Assembly (NCBI GenBank): GCA_015075275.1
Contig: JABTUU010000002.1
Span: 248,001-312,000, forward strand
DNA length: 64,000 bases
Direction of reading: 5' to 3'
DNA from: Anaerolineales bacterium
GTDB lineage: Bacteria > Chloroflexota > Anaerolineae > Anaerolineales > Villigracilaceae
The position numbers and the translations under genes were made by a program. A model generated the notes under the pieces. The model made no database searches and was not told the origin of the DNA. It was given only the letters and a program-made list of their open reading frames with translations. Positions 51,467 to 62,418 of this stretch are shown in pieces. The stretch's first letter is position 1. The number at the start of each line of letters is the position of its first letter.

Positions 51467-52276
51467 TTATCGTACAATAAGCGCGAGTCCCCAACATATT
51501 GCGACGACAATAAGCGGCTCAAGCATGGCGCGGCGAATGGACGCGTCTTCATTCATATTGACGGCGAAATTCGTCAACCCGTAAAGCGGACCGACCAGCA
51601 TCAGCCCAAACTGAACGGCGGAGAGCGGCAAATAGTGCAAGCCCGCTGCAAGTTGCGCGCAAACGAAGGCGGCGCCGAACGACCAAGCGTATTCCCAGCG
51701 GTTAAACTGCAGCCGAAAGATGCGCAACCCGGCAAACCCAGCGGATACGAACAGCGCAGGAAGCATAAGATACAAGCGCAGGTCGCCGTATCTCAACGCC
51801 GCGGCAAGAATGAAGAAAAGCGTATATGAAATCGCAGTCAACCCTGCCAGCGAAAGGTCGTAATAAGGCGCGCCGGTATCCACAACAATGTATTCAGCAA
51901 GAAAGACCAGCGACAGAAAAACGCCGCTCACGACAAAGCCGAGCCGCCAAGCCGCTCCGCTAGGCAGGAGCGCGAGGAAAATGCCCACAACAAACGTGGT
52001 CAAGGTTGGGAGAATCCACCATTGAAGCGTCGGTCTATCGCCTAACAGCGGATGCCCGCGCAGCAACCAATCCATGCCAGTGGCGGCTAAGCCCGCCGTA
52101 AGCAAACTCATAGCCGCGACGAGGTTAAACGGCAACGAGAGAAGGAAGCCGGGCAACTGTATTTCAAGGCTCAAGTCAGAGATGCGCGCCACGCGCGTTA
52201 ACGCCAAAACCAGCAACACGGTAGAGGTAAGCACACCGATGCGATTTACGTCAGGGAAATGGGCTCGCACATTCAC
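51467..52276 (-). CDS. Multi-pass membrane protein of unknown function
   Basis: A 269-residue protein with about eight hydrophobic helices and short loops. Sequence samples: GVLTSTVLLVLALTRVARIS, LSLPFNLVAAMSLLTAGLAA, GLTAISYTLFFILAAALRYG. I see no transporter or enzyme motif. The start is GTG at 52276 (another GTG follows two codons on). Divergent from the next membrane protein with a 66-base gap. No functional link is evident. Confidence 0.6.
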   Translation of the reverse strand: MNVRAHFPDVNRIGVLTSTVLLVLALTRVARISDLSLEIQLPGFLLSLPFNLVAAMSLLTAGLAATGMDWLLRGHPLLGDRPTLQWWILPTLTTFVVGIFLALLPSGAAWRLGFVVSGVFLSLVFLAEYIVVDTGAPYYDLSLAGLTAISYTLFFILAAALRYGDLRLYLMLPALFVSAGFAGLRIFRLQFNRWEYAWSFGAAFVCAQLAAGLHYLPLSAVQFGLMLVGPLYGLTNFAVNMNEDASIRRAMLEPLIVVAICWGLALIVR

Positions 52277-52325
52277 CGTTTCATTTTAACCCCTTCAAGA
52301 GCGGCGCGGCAAGTCAAATCGGTAT

Positions 52326-52333
52326 GGTAGAAT
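52326..52333 (+). promoter_or_regulatory. Extended -10 promoter of the 52343 membrane protein (near-leaderless)
   Basis: TG G TAGAAT: an extended -10 element ending at 52333. Nine bases separate it from the ATG at 52343, so the predicted leader is about 2-3 bases. Confidence 0.55.
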
Positions 52334-52342
52334 CAAACGCTT

Positions 52343-53344
52343 ATGAACGTCGAGAAGATAAAACAAACGCCGCCGCCAGGCGTGATGGGATCGTTGCGCG
52401 TAGGATTCGACATTGTGTCTTCGCACATTTGGTTAATCCTTCCGCCGATCCTGTTCGATCTGTTCCTCTGGCTGGGAACGCGATTGAGCGCCGGCAAGTT
52501 ATACGCGGCAACAGTCGCCGAGATGATCGCTTTCCTCAAAAGCCGCCCGGTCCCAGCGGACCAGATGCAGATTCTGCTCGACTCAATAGATAGTTTCAAT
52601 CATTTCAATTGGTTGAGCGTCCTTCGCACATTCCCCATCGGCATTCCCAGCCTTGAAGCGTTCGTTCTACCGGCGACGGGTTCGCCGGCGCTTACGCCGT
52701 TCGGTCTACGCAATGCGATTGAGATCGAGTCATCTTTGGGATTGCTCGGTTGGACGACACTGCTCATCTTCATCGGTTGGGTTGGCGGGGGCGTCTACTT
52801 TCGCTGGGTCTCGATGACCGTTCTCGGCGAATCGAACGCCAACATCACATTTGCCCGCGCGGTTTTCCAAAGCGTCATTCTATCTCTGCTATGGGCGTTC
52901 TGCCTCATAGTTATTCTGACGCCGACTATCATACTTGTGGGTCTCGTCAGTTACATTAACGCCGCGCTGGCAAACGGCTTACTCTTCTTTATTGCGATCC
53001 TCGCCTACTGGTTAATTGTGCCGTTCTTCTTCATGCCGCATGGCATCTTCGCGCAACGGCAGAACGCGCTCCATTCGTTATATTCCAGCCTGCGCCTCAC
53101 GCGCTTCACCCTTCCCTCCAGCGGACTATTCGTCTTCACGTCTATCCTGCTGTCTAAAGGGTTGAGTCTGCTTTGGAGCGTGCCAGAAAGCGACTCGTGG
53201 ATGAGGCTTGTGGGCATTTCGGGGCATGCGTTCATCAGCGCCACAATTCTGGCGGCAAGCTTTGTTTATTATCGAGATATGAACGCCTGGCTGCGAAATT
53301 TCCTCGACCAGATTCGGTCGCAACCCAGCGCGCCAATAAATTAA
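52343..53344 (+). CDS. Multi-pass membrane protein of unknown function
   Basis: A 333-residue protein with about six long hydrophobic helices (HIWLILPPILFDLFLWLGT, LLWAFCLIVILTPTIILVGL, GLLFFIAILAYWLIVPFFFM). Layout resembles a glycerophosphodiester-phosphodiesterase membrane-domain-like fold, but no conserved catalytic residues are seen. Function unknown. It stands before gyrB with a 136-base gap. Confidence 0.6.
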   Translation: MNVEKIKQTPPPGVMGSLRVGFDIVSSHIWLILPPILFDLFLWLGTRLSAGKLYAATVAEMIAFLKSRPVPADQMQILLDSIDSFNHFNWLSVLRTFPIGIPSLEAFVLPATGSPALTPFGLRNAIEIESSLGLLGWTTLLIFIGWVGGGVYFRWVSMTVLGESNANITFARAVFQSVILSLLWAFCLIVILTPTIILVGLVSYINAALANGLLFFIAILAYWLIVPFFFMPHGIFAQRQNALHSLYSSLRLTRFTLPSSGLFVFTSILLSKGLSLLWSVPESDSWMRLVGISGHAFISATILAASFVYYRDMNAWLRNFLDQIRSQPSAPIN

Positions 53345-53462
53345 CTGCGTCGGCAAGCGCCGCGCATCGCAAGGTGACCGCTTAAAAGTTTCACATCTTT
53401 CGCTTATTTTCCGACCCCATTCAAAGAGAATGCACGCGTATTTTAAGCGCGGTTCGGGTTAA

Positions 53463-55409
<1,947 letters not shown>

Positions 55410-55425
55410 TCCATTGTTTATAGAG

Positions 55426-55449
55426 AAGGGCGCCGCGCATGGCGCCTTT
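55426..55449 (+). terminator. gyrB terminator
   Basis: Hairpin AAGGGCGCC-GCGCAT-GGCGCCTTT followed by CTTCTTTGTT. Lies 16 bases after the gyrB stop. Confidence 0.75.
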
Positions 55450-55512
55450 CTTCTTTGTTATGAAAGTACCATAGATTCATACGAGAGGTAGAGTAAAATT
55501 CCATCTACGCCT

Positions 55513-58500
55513 ATGAACCAACGCCCACAGGTCAGCGCGATCTTCAGCCGAATTTTAGAATTGACGATCTTGCTTTATCAAGCGCTTGCGATAGCAATCT
55601 TCGGGATCTCGATCTATTTAGGGTCGCAGTGGTTAAAGCAACCATTCCCCGGCGGTTTCTTCGAGCATACCATGGCGCTAAGCGACGCCAACTCCGCTAC
55701 CGGCGAATCTTGGGAGTTGTATAGCCAAGGTTTCAAGCCGGGCGATCAGCTTCTAACAGTTAATGGAACGCCGGTTGCCAGTGCAGCCGATCTCAAACGG
55801 ACTCTCGCGCCGTTGCACGCGGGGGAAACAATCACGCTTCAAATCAACAAGCGCGATCAAAGTTTGGTAACGACTGAAGTCACGCTGATCCCTTTTCCCG
55901 CCGAAGATCGTCTCGCATTCTTCGTCATACCGTTCCTTATCAGCGCTGCATTTCTTCTGGTCAGTTTGTGGATTTTCGGATTCCGCCGCACCGAACCTGC
56001 CGGGCGCGCCTTCACCCTACTCTCCACCTCGTTCGGAATCGCAACAGGGACGCTATTCAACCTATACACGACTCATCAGTTCACCTACATATGGACATTC
56101 GCTCTAACGACGATCGTCGGCGCGCTGATCAATCTAACGCTTGTATTTCCACAAGAAGCGCGCATCGCAATTCGTCGCCCCTATCTACGTTATGTTGGAT
56201 ACCTCATCACACTTGTCCTAACCCTAAACGCCTTTAGAACGTTATTCAACTTCAAGCGCCCCACAGATTATATCTATGCTTGGCAATGGATCTACGTCGC
56301 TGTCGGTTTATCCGCAATTTTCTACTTGGGCATCCTCGGCTATCGCGCGTTCCGTTCGCCTTCTCCAATCGTCAAAAATCAAGCGCGCACGATTCTAACG
56401 GGTTCCTTACTTGCCTTTGCGCCGATAGTCGTTTGGTTTCTTCTGAGCCCGCTTCAAATCGCAGCGTTCAACCCCTACATATTGCTGTTTCTAATCGTCT
56501 TTCCTCTCACCAATGGCATCGTCATTTTACGTTATCGTCTCATCCGCACAGACTATTGGTTGCGGCAGGGAATCGTCTACTCTCTTCTGATCGCGTTCGT
56601 CGTCATGGCCTACGGCTTGCTCGTCAGCGGGCTAGGATTAATCTTCGCAAGCGCCAGCGCCTCAAAGAACCCCTTCTTTATTGGCGCGCTTATCTTCTTC
56701 ATTGCAATACTCCTCGACCCTCTGCGCAAGCGCTTGCAAATCCTTGTAGATCGTTCCTTCTTCCGCGGCTCGCGCGCCCACGAAGAGCAGTTAAAAATCT
56801 TCAGCCACGATCTCACCAACGCTCTGAGCATGGATGCTGTCAGCGGCGCATTAAGGCGGCAGATCTTCAATGACCTCGCGCCCGAACAGGTTCATATCTA
56901 CGCGTACGATGCATTAAGCGACCAATACGCGGCTTTACCCGACTCCGACGGACGACCCAGCAGCGATATTTACTTCGCATCGAACAGTCCTATCGTCCGC
57001 TATTTTCAACAGGAAAAGATTCCTCTCTACCTAGACGCCATCAACCCGCCCGCTATTTTCCAAACCGAAGAGGCGCGCCTCTCGCTGCTCGCCGCTCGTC
57101 TCTTCGTCGCGCTGCCCGGCGAAGAAAAACCCATCGGTTGGATAGCGCTCAGCGCACAACGATCGGGCGAAGCCTATACGCCGCACGACCTTGAATTCCT
57201 CGAGCAACTCGCCAATCAATCGTCCATCGCTATCTCTCGCGTGCAAACCGTGCTAAACCTTGAACGCCGCGTACAAGAGATGAACGCGCTGACGCGCGTT
57301 TCACAAGGCGTGAACATCACTCTCACATTCGACGACGTGTTGGAATTGATCTTCGCGCAAGCCTCGCAGATCATTCCATCCACGCACTTCCACATCACGC
57401 TTTACAATAAAACCGCGAACTACTTCTACTTCGGCTTCTGCGTAGACGATCGCGAACGCATCGCCAGTCGGGAAAATAAACCGCTCCCCGCCCGCTTTGG
57501 GCTTGGGCAAGAAATCATTCGCACCGGGCGAACCCTCTTAACGCAAGATTATCTCCGCGAATGCCAAACGCACAACGCTACGCCCGCATCGCCAGGCATA
57601 TACGCATGGATGGGCGTGCCGCTCAACACCGGCGCGGAGACCATTGGCGCATTAAGCGTTGGCAGTCACAACGCCTCGGTCGCTTATACTCACGTTCAAC
57701 TCGACCTACTGCAAGCCATCGCCGATCAAACCGTCGGAGCCATCGTTAAAGCGCGTCTGTTGGAAGAAACACAACAGCGCGCCTCCCAACTCGCCGCCTT
57801 GAACGAAGTTACTCGGCAACTGACCTCCACGCTTGAACAAGAACCCCTGCTTCAATACATCTTGGAAAACGCCGTCAACATCTTAAACTGCGAAGCGGGG
57901 ACATTATTCCTCATGGACGACCAAACCGGCGACTTGGAATTCCGCGTCACAATTGGACCTGTCGCCGGCAACCTGCTTGGGCAACGCATTCCCATCGGTC
58001 GCGGAATCGTCGGTCGCGCCGTGCAAGCCCGCGCGCCGATCATTGAGAATGACGCGCAACACTCCGCCATGCGTTTCGACTCTACCGATAAGCAGACCGG
58101 CTTCATCTCGCGCTCCCTGCTCGCCGTACCCATGCTCATCAAAGATCGCGTATTGGGCGTTATCGAAGTGATCAATCGAAAAGACGAACTGCCGTTCGCT
58201 GCAGACGACCAAAACCTCCTAACTGCCTTCGCCGGTCAAGCCGCGGTCGCCATTGAAAACGCGCGTTTGATCGCCCTCACCGATCAGGAACTGTCCGATC
58301 GCGTAGAAGAACTTTCAGCGATGGGGCGAATCGTGCGCGAACTCAACGCCAGCCTTGACGTAGATCGCGCCATGCGCATCACACTCGAATGGGCGTTGCG
58401 CGAATCAAATGCGGAAGCGGGGCTGATCGGCATGTTCGAGAAAAGCGATCTGCACATTATGGTGCAAGAAGGTTACGAAGATCTGCTCGCCAACGCCGCG

Positions 58501-59511
58501 AAAGTCAACGACGCACTGGCATTTCCTGCGATCAAATCTGCGATCGAGAGCGGGCAACCCAATCAGGTCTCTCTGCTGGACGACGAAAACGAAAGTATCT
58601 TGCCGGGCGCGCACATGCAGTTCATCGTCCCCATCCGCCGCGAGGCAAACGCCATCGGCTTAATCCTGCTCGAATCGATGAGCGACTCGCAAGGCAATTT
58701 GGGCTTCCTCAACCGCCTCAGCGACAACGCTGCTATCGCCATTTATAACGCGCAACTATACGCTGAAGTGCAGAAAGCCAACAGCGCCAAGAGCGAATTC
58801 GTTTCGCTCGTAGCGCACGAATTAAAAAACCCCATGACGTCCATCAAAGGCTATTCCGAGTTGCTCGCCTCCGGCGCCGTCGGACAGATTAATGAAATGC
58901 AGACGAACTTTCTCGGCACGATCCGCGCAAACGTCGAACGCATGTCCGCCCTTGTATCCGACCTCAACGATCAAGCAAAGATCGAAGCCGGGCGCCTGCG
59001 TTTAGATTTTAATGCAGTAGATCTGTCCGAAGTCGCAGACGAGGTTATCCGTTCGACAAAACGACAGGTGGAAGAAAAACACCAAGAGATCGAACTCGAC
59101 CTGCCGCAAGAACTGCCCAAAGTCTGGGCGGATCGCCTGCGCGTTGTGCAGGCGCTCACCAATCTGGTAAGCAACGCGAACAAATATACGTCGGAGGGCG
59201 GAACGATTTATATCGGCGCGGCAAGAGCGGAGAATCAATGGGACCCCGAAGGCACGAAAGAAGTGGCGCACATTTGGGTGCGCGATAACGGCATTGGCAT
59301 CAGCGCAGAAGATCAAATCAAGATCTTTACAAAGTTCTTCCGTTCCGACGATATGAAAGCGCGCGAATCGCCCGGTACTGGTTTAGGGCTAAATATCACC
59401 AAAAGCCTGATCGAAATGCAAGGCGGACAAATCTGGTTCGAAAGTGAATTTAGAAAAGGAACGACGTTCCACTTTACGATTCCCATCGCAGAAGGAGTTT
59501 CGCAACCATGA
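55513..59511 (+). CDS. Giant multi-GAF membrane sensor histidine kinase
   Basis: A 1332-residue sensor kinase. N-terminal helix, then a PDZ-like segment outside the membrane (FKPGDQLLTVNGTPVASAADL, about 75-100). About nine to ten further membrane helices (135-430). Then several GAF domains in a row: about 480-590, 610-760, 780-925 (LEFRVTIGPVAGNLLGQRIP, GVIEVINRKDELPFAADD) and 945-1090. HisKA: VSLVAHELKNPMTSIKGYSE. HATPase: NLVSNANKYTSEGG, WVRDNGIGISAED, GTGLGLNITKSL. All kinase motifs intact. Its stop overlaps the FIST gene by 4 bases. A possible -10 (TAAAAT at 55494) leaves a leader of about 7 bases. Confidence 0.9.
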   Translation: MNQRPQVSAIFSRILELTILLYQALAIAIFGISIYLGSQWLKQPFPGGFFEHTMALSDANSATGESWELYSQGFKPGDQLLTVNGTPVASAADLKRTLAPLHAGETITLQINKRDQSLVTTEVTLIPFPAEDRLAFFVIPFLISAAFLLVSLWIFGFRRTEPAGRAFTLLSTSFGIATGTLFNLYTTHQFTYIWTFALTTIVGALINLTLVFPQEARIAIRRPYLRYVGYLITLVLTLNAFRTLFNFKRPTDYIYAWQWIYVAVGLSAIFYLGILGYRAFRSPSPIVKNQARTILTGSLLAFAPIVVWFLLSPLQIAAFNPYILLFLIVFPLTNGIVILRYRLIRTDYWLRQGIVYSLLIAFVVMAYGLLVSGLGLIFASASASKNPFFIGALIFFIAILLDPLRKRLQILVDRSFFRGSRAHEEQLKIFSHDLTNALSMDAVSGALRRQIFNDLAPEQVHIYAYDALSDQYAALPDSDGRPSSDIYFASNSPIVRYFQQEKIPLYLDAINPPAIFQTEEARLSLLAARLFVALPGEEKPIGWIALSAQRSGEAYTPHDLEFLEQLANQSSIAISRVQTVLNLERRVQEMNALTRVSQGVNITLTFDDVLELIFAQASQIIPSTHFHITLYNKTANYFYFGFCVDDRERIASRENKPLPARFGLGQEIIRTGRTLLTQDYLRECQTHNATPASPGIYAWMGVPLNTGAETIGALSVGSHNASVAYTHVQLDLLQAIADQTVGAIVKARLLEETQQRASQLAALNEVTRQLTSTLEQEPLLQYILENAVNILNCEAGTLFLMDDQTGDLEFRVTIGPVAGNLLGQRIPIGRGIVGRAVQARAPIIENDAQHSAMRFDSTDKQTGFISRSLLAVPMLIKDRVLGVIEVINRKDELPFAADDQNLLTAFAGQAAVAIENARLIALTDQELSDRVEELSAMGRIVRELNASLDVDRAMRITLEWALRESNAEAGLIGMFEKSDLHIMVQEGYEDLLANAAKVNDALAFPAIKSAIESGQPNQVSLLDDENESILPGAHMQFIVPIRREANAIGLILLESMSDSQGNLGFLNRLSDNAAIAIYNAQLYAEVQKANSAKSEFVSLVAHELKNPMTSIKGYSELLASGAVGQINEMQTNFLGTIRANVERMSALVSDLNDQAKIEAGRLRLDFNAVDLSEVADEVIRSTKRQVEEKHQEIELDLPQELPKVWADRLRVVQALTNLVSNANKYTSEGGTIYIGAARAENQWDPEGTKEVAHIWVRDNGIGISAEDQIKIFTKFFRSDDMKARESPGTGLGLNITKSLIEMQGGQIWFESEFRKGTTFHFTIPIAEGVSQP

Positions 59512-60671
59512 CTCTTCATGCCGCATATGGACAAGCGCACGCGCTGAATGGACGCGAAGCCGGGCTGCAAGCCACTCACCAAGCCCTAAACCGGCTAGGA
59601 CCTGTCACGCCCAACTTTGGAATTATTATCGCTTCCCATCATTATCAAGCGCGAGAGATAGTCAGCGGCGTTTCGGGATTGCTAGGCGAGACCCCGTTTA
59701 TCGGCATCAGCAGCCCCAGCGGATTAACCTCCGAGGGCGCGCACCCGAATTCCGTCATAGTCGTTTTGTTCGCCGGGGATATTCAAGCGGAGACTCATTG
59801 GATGCCCGGCTTCGCTCAAAGCGGACGCGCGACAGGCGCGAAACTTCTGCAAACCGCCGTTGAACGCGGTGAAAATCGCGCCTTGCTTTTCTTTGCAGAC
59901 GGATTCACCGGCGATGCAGACCAATTATGCAACGCGCTTGCAGGTTTCAATATGCCTCTCATCGGCGCGCTTTCTTGCGGAGATTTACACACGGGCTATT
60001 CTTACCAGTTAGCAGGTCCGCAAACCGGGTCGGGCGCGCTCACCGCAGCCTTTCTGCGCGGCAACTTCCGCACCGGTATCGGCACGGCACACGGCTGGAA
60101 TTCAGTCGGAAGTCAGTTCCGCGTCACACGTTCACGCGGATTCTGGATTCGCACGTTAGACGGCAGACCCGCCTCTGAAGCCTATGCACAGTTATTTGGT
60201 TATCCCGCGCGCGAATGGGCATTCCCGCCGCTCAATCACCTCGCGCGACTCTATCCGCTTGGAGTGGAACAGGGCGACCAGTTGGCGATTCGTTCACCTA
60301 TCCGCGTCGAAGCGGACGGCAGTTTCCGCTTAAATGTGCCTGTGCGCGACGGCGTAGACGCTTTCCTGCTCGTCGGCAGCCGCGCTTCTTGCGAAGCCGC
60401 GGCGCAATCCGCCGTGCAACAAGCGTTAAAAGCGCTCGATGGCGCAAAACCAGTTTTTGTTCTCGCTTTTGTTGACCTCGCATGGGAAATGTTGCTCAAG
60501 GCGCACCCCGGCGCCGAAATCGCCGCCATGCGCGAAATTCTCGGTCCCGACGTGCCAATTGCCGGCGGCTATTCGCTTGGGCAGATCGCCTCAAAGCCCA
60601 ACGGTTATACGCCGCAACTGTTAAACCAGCATATCATTGTCGTCGCTTTTGGCGAGCCGCAAGAAAGCTAA
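59508..60671 (+). CDS. FIST-domain sensory protein
   Basis: A 387-residue cytoplasmic FIST N + FIST C protein. FIST N: NFGIIIASHHYQAREIVSG and GETPFIGISSPSGLTSEGAHPN. FIST C: VAGGYSLGQIASKPNGY type end (here PIAGGYSLGQI) and AFVDLAWEMLLKAHPGAEI. FIST domains are proposed small-ligand (amino-acid-like) sensors. It starts inside the stop of the 1332-residue kinase (ATGA overlap), so the two are co-translated and may be a receptor/kinase pair. Confidence 0.9.
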   Translation: MTLHAAYGQAHALNGREAGLQATHQALNRLGPVTPNFGIIIASHHYQAREIVSGVSGLLGETPFIGISSPSGLTSEGAHPNSVIVVLFAGDIQAETHWMPGFAQSGRATGAKLLQTAVERGENRALLFFADGFTGDADQLCNALAGFNMPLIGALSCGDLHTGYSYQLAGPQTGSGALTAAFLRGNFRTGIGTAHGWNSVGSQFRVTRSRGFWIRTLDGRPASEAYAQLFGYPAREWAFPPLNHLARLYPLGVEQGDQLAIRSPIRVEADGSFRLNVPVRDGVDAFLLVGSRASCEAAAQSAVQQALKALDGAKPVFVLAFVDLAWEMLLKAHPGAEIAAMREILGPDVPIAGGYSLGQIASKPNGYTPQLLNQHIIVVAFGEPQES

Positions 60672-60678
60672 CCCCTAC

Positions 60679-60707
60679 TTGTCGCACCGCCCCTAACATG
60701 ATACACT
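60679..60707 (+). promoter_or_regulatory. Promoter of the Roadblock/transposase-like fusion gene
   Basis: TTGTCG (60679-60684), 17-base spacer, TACACT (60702-60707). Transcription would begin about 60714, leaving a 120-base leader with no ribosome binding site near the ATG. The box pair resembles those at 11508 and 43012. Confidence 0.7.
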
Positions 60708-60833
60708 TTTATCGGTTATTAGAAACTCACAACGCCTAAGTCAATTTCATGTCAACATTGTTCTATTTGTTTGAAACGTTCCGCCCGCGAACGCTTCTAC
60801 ATAAACCGTAACATTTGTTCAAATTTATCGTAA

Positions 60834-62105
60834 ATGATCAACCAAAGCGCCGCATCCGCCTCTCAACCAATGCCTTCTATACAAGCCGGCGAAAGCGCGC
60901 CGGCATGGTTGCAAGACGCGACCAAAGCGGCGCAACGCCTCACCCGCCTGACGCTTGAATCAGCCGCGCAAGCCGCGCTTATTACCCGCAACGACAAACT
61001 CTGGGCGTACGCCGGCGGACTGGAACAAAACGCCGCTAATGAGATCGCGATTACAGTTACACGCCATTGGGATGGACAAAAAGAAAGCGACCTACTCCGC
61101 TTCATTCGGCTCGAAACAACCAAAGCCGAGCACATGCTCTACGCTACCCGTCTCGCCGACAACTTCGTCTTGGCGATGGTTTTCGACGCAGAAACCCCCT
61201 TCAGCGCCATCCGCTCGCAAGCTGGCAAATTAGCCGACTCGCTGTCCTTTTCCGAGACAGAAGACGCGTCGCCATCAAACCCAATTTCCTCGCAGTTCGA
61301 TCGCAAAGCGTACGAATCGTCCATTTCCACAATAACCGACGACGCCGACGAAGAGATTCCCTCTATTGCGGATATTCTCTTGGACGTTCCGCCGCCTATT
61401 CCCGATTTAAACGCCTCGCCTCTCCTAACAAACGACATCGAAGCACGCTCGCCCATGCACCCTATCAGCCGCGAGAGCTCACCCGCCATCCATATGGGCG
61501 AATTACTTTCATCGAAGCGCGACGACCTCGAAGAAACAGCGGAGCGAGCCATTCAAGATTTTGACGCGACCATGCCGTCGAAATCGCATCCGCGCCCCGA
61601 AACGCCGATTCGCAGACCCGCGCCCGGCGAATTGGATGAAACTCGCCCCCACTCGATCACCGAGGTGGCAAATCGCGTCATGCTGGAGCCAATCTCGCCC
61701 GGCTTATATAATTTAACGTACGCATGCCTGCTCGTGCCGCGCTTCAGTTCGCATTATCTCACCGGCGATGTTTCAGACCGGCTTTCGGAATGGCTTCCGC
61801 AAATTTGTATTGCGTTCGGCTGGCGGTTGGAGTATCTGGCTGTGCGCCCGGAATATGCGCAATGGGTGGCAAACGTTCCGCCCTCAACGTCGCCAGGTTA
61901 TCTTATGCGCATCATGCGTCAGCAAACTTCTGAAAAGATATTCGCCGAATTTCCGCGTTTAAAAAAGGAAAATCCTTCCGGCGATTTCTGGGCGCCTGGG
62001 TATCTCATCATGGGCGGCGCTCAGCCGCATCCGCCGCAGTTGGTGAAGAATTACATTAAAGAGACGCGCGCGCGTCAGGGGCATTCGGACCCGCCGAGGA
62101 AGTAA
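60834..62105 (+). CDS. Roadblock/LC7-like protein fused to a nuclease-dead IS200/IS605 TnpA-like domain
   Basis: A 423-residue protein in three parts. Residues about 25-140 fit a Roadblock/LC7 fold (LTLESAAQAALITRNDKLWA, VLAMVFDAETPFSAIRSQAG). Residues 141-285 are an acidic, Ser/Pro-rich linker. Residues 286-412 align by eye along their length with Y1 (HUH) transposases: LYNLTYACLLVPRF for LTYHLVWVPKY, then YLAVRPEYAQWVANVPP for LxVMPDHVHLLVSVPP, MRQQTSEKIFAEFPRLKK, DFWAPGYL, and VKNYIKE. The HUH motif (normally DHVHL) has become EYAQW (340-344), so metal binding is lost. Tyr407 in the NYI motif is kept. Likely a domesticated DNA- or protein-binding domain. Function unknown. Confidence 0.72.
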   Translation: MINQSAASASQPMPSIQAGESAPAWLQDATKAAQRLTRLTLESAAQAALITRNDKLWAYAGGLEQNAANEIAITVTRHWDGQKESDLLRFIRLETTKAEHMLYATRLADNFVLAMVFDAETPFSAIRSQAGKLADSLSFSETEDASPSNPISSQFDRKAYESSISTITDDADEEIPSIADILLDVPPPIPDLNASPLLTNDIEARSPMHPISRESSPAIHMGELLSSKRDDLEETAERAIQDFDATMPSKSHPRPETPIRRPAPGELDETRPHSITEVANRVMLEPISPGLYNLTYACLLVPRFSSHYLTGDVSDRLSEWLPQICIAFGWRLEYLAVRPEYAQWVANVPPSTSPGYLMRIMRQQTSEKIFAEFPRLKKENPSGDFWAPGYLIMGGAQPHPPQLVKNYIKETRARQGHSDPPRK

Positions 62106-62181
62106 ATTATGTCGTTGCGAGTCTTCGAGAAGCAATCTTCTCGCGAATGATTATTGGAAATTGTGTTCTAAAAATACAAAG

Positions 62182-62203
62182 CGCAGAGTATAATCGCTCT
62201 GCG
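62182..62203 (+). terminator. Terminator after the fusion gene
   Basis: CGCAGAG-TATAATCG-CTCTGCG, followed by TTTTGATTTT. Serves the Roadblock/transposase-like gene. Confidence 0.75.
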
Positions 62204-62241
62204 TTTTGATTTTAATTGTTGCGCTTTATGCTGAAAAGAAT

Positions 62242-62308
62242 TATGTCATCCCTTCGGGATTTAGATGTGTATGCCTCGATTCTAGAGTCATCCCATCCCT
62301 TCGGGATT
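62242..62308. repeat. Two ATCCCTTCGGGATT hairpin units
   Basis: The 14-base unit occurs at 62248-62261 and 62295-62308 as direct copies. Each is itself a small hairpin (ATCCC/GGGAT). TGTCATCCC / GTCATCCC precede them, recalling the TGTCATT starts of the A family. Confidence 0.6.
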
Positions 62309-62364
62309 GTTGCTCTGGGAAAAGAAGAGACCCTAGCATCACCCCAATCTCTAATCTCCAGTCT

Positions 62365-62388
62365 CCAATTCTCTAATTCTCCAATCCT
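62365..62388. repeat. 24-bp exact dispersed repeat, copy 2 (family F)
   Basis: Identical over 24 bases to 4172-4195. It is embedded in a longer pyrimidine-rich run (CCAATCTCTAATCTCCAG...) just before the polA start. Confidence 0.65.
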
Positions 62389-62418
62389 CATTTACAAATT
62401 ACTGCTTACGGAATTAAC

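Larger units (their letters stand above)
62106..62418. other. Repeat-rich gap between the fusion gene and polA
   Basis: No gene. It holds, in order, a decayed TGTCATTGCGAG-like half (about 62108-62150), a terminator hairpin (62182-62203), two identical ATCCCTTCGGGATT motifs (62248-62261 and 62295-62308), and the family F tract (62365-62388). Palindromes flank a transposase-like gene here, as in REP/RAYT loci, but the transposase-like gene has lost its nuclease motif. Confidence 0.6.

Noticed and set aside
60834..62105. Active insertion sequence of the IS200/IS605 family
   Set aside because: The HUH motif is lost, no tnpB or terminal hairpins typical of IS200 are seen, and the domain is fused to another region with a linker, so I call it domesticated.
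62106..62418. CRISPR array or tandem repeat array
   Set aside because: Repeats are few, dispersed and palindromic, with no regular spacer length and no cas genes.
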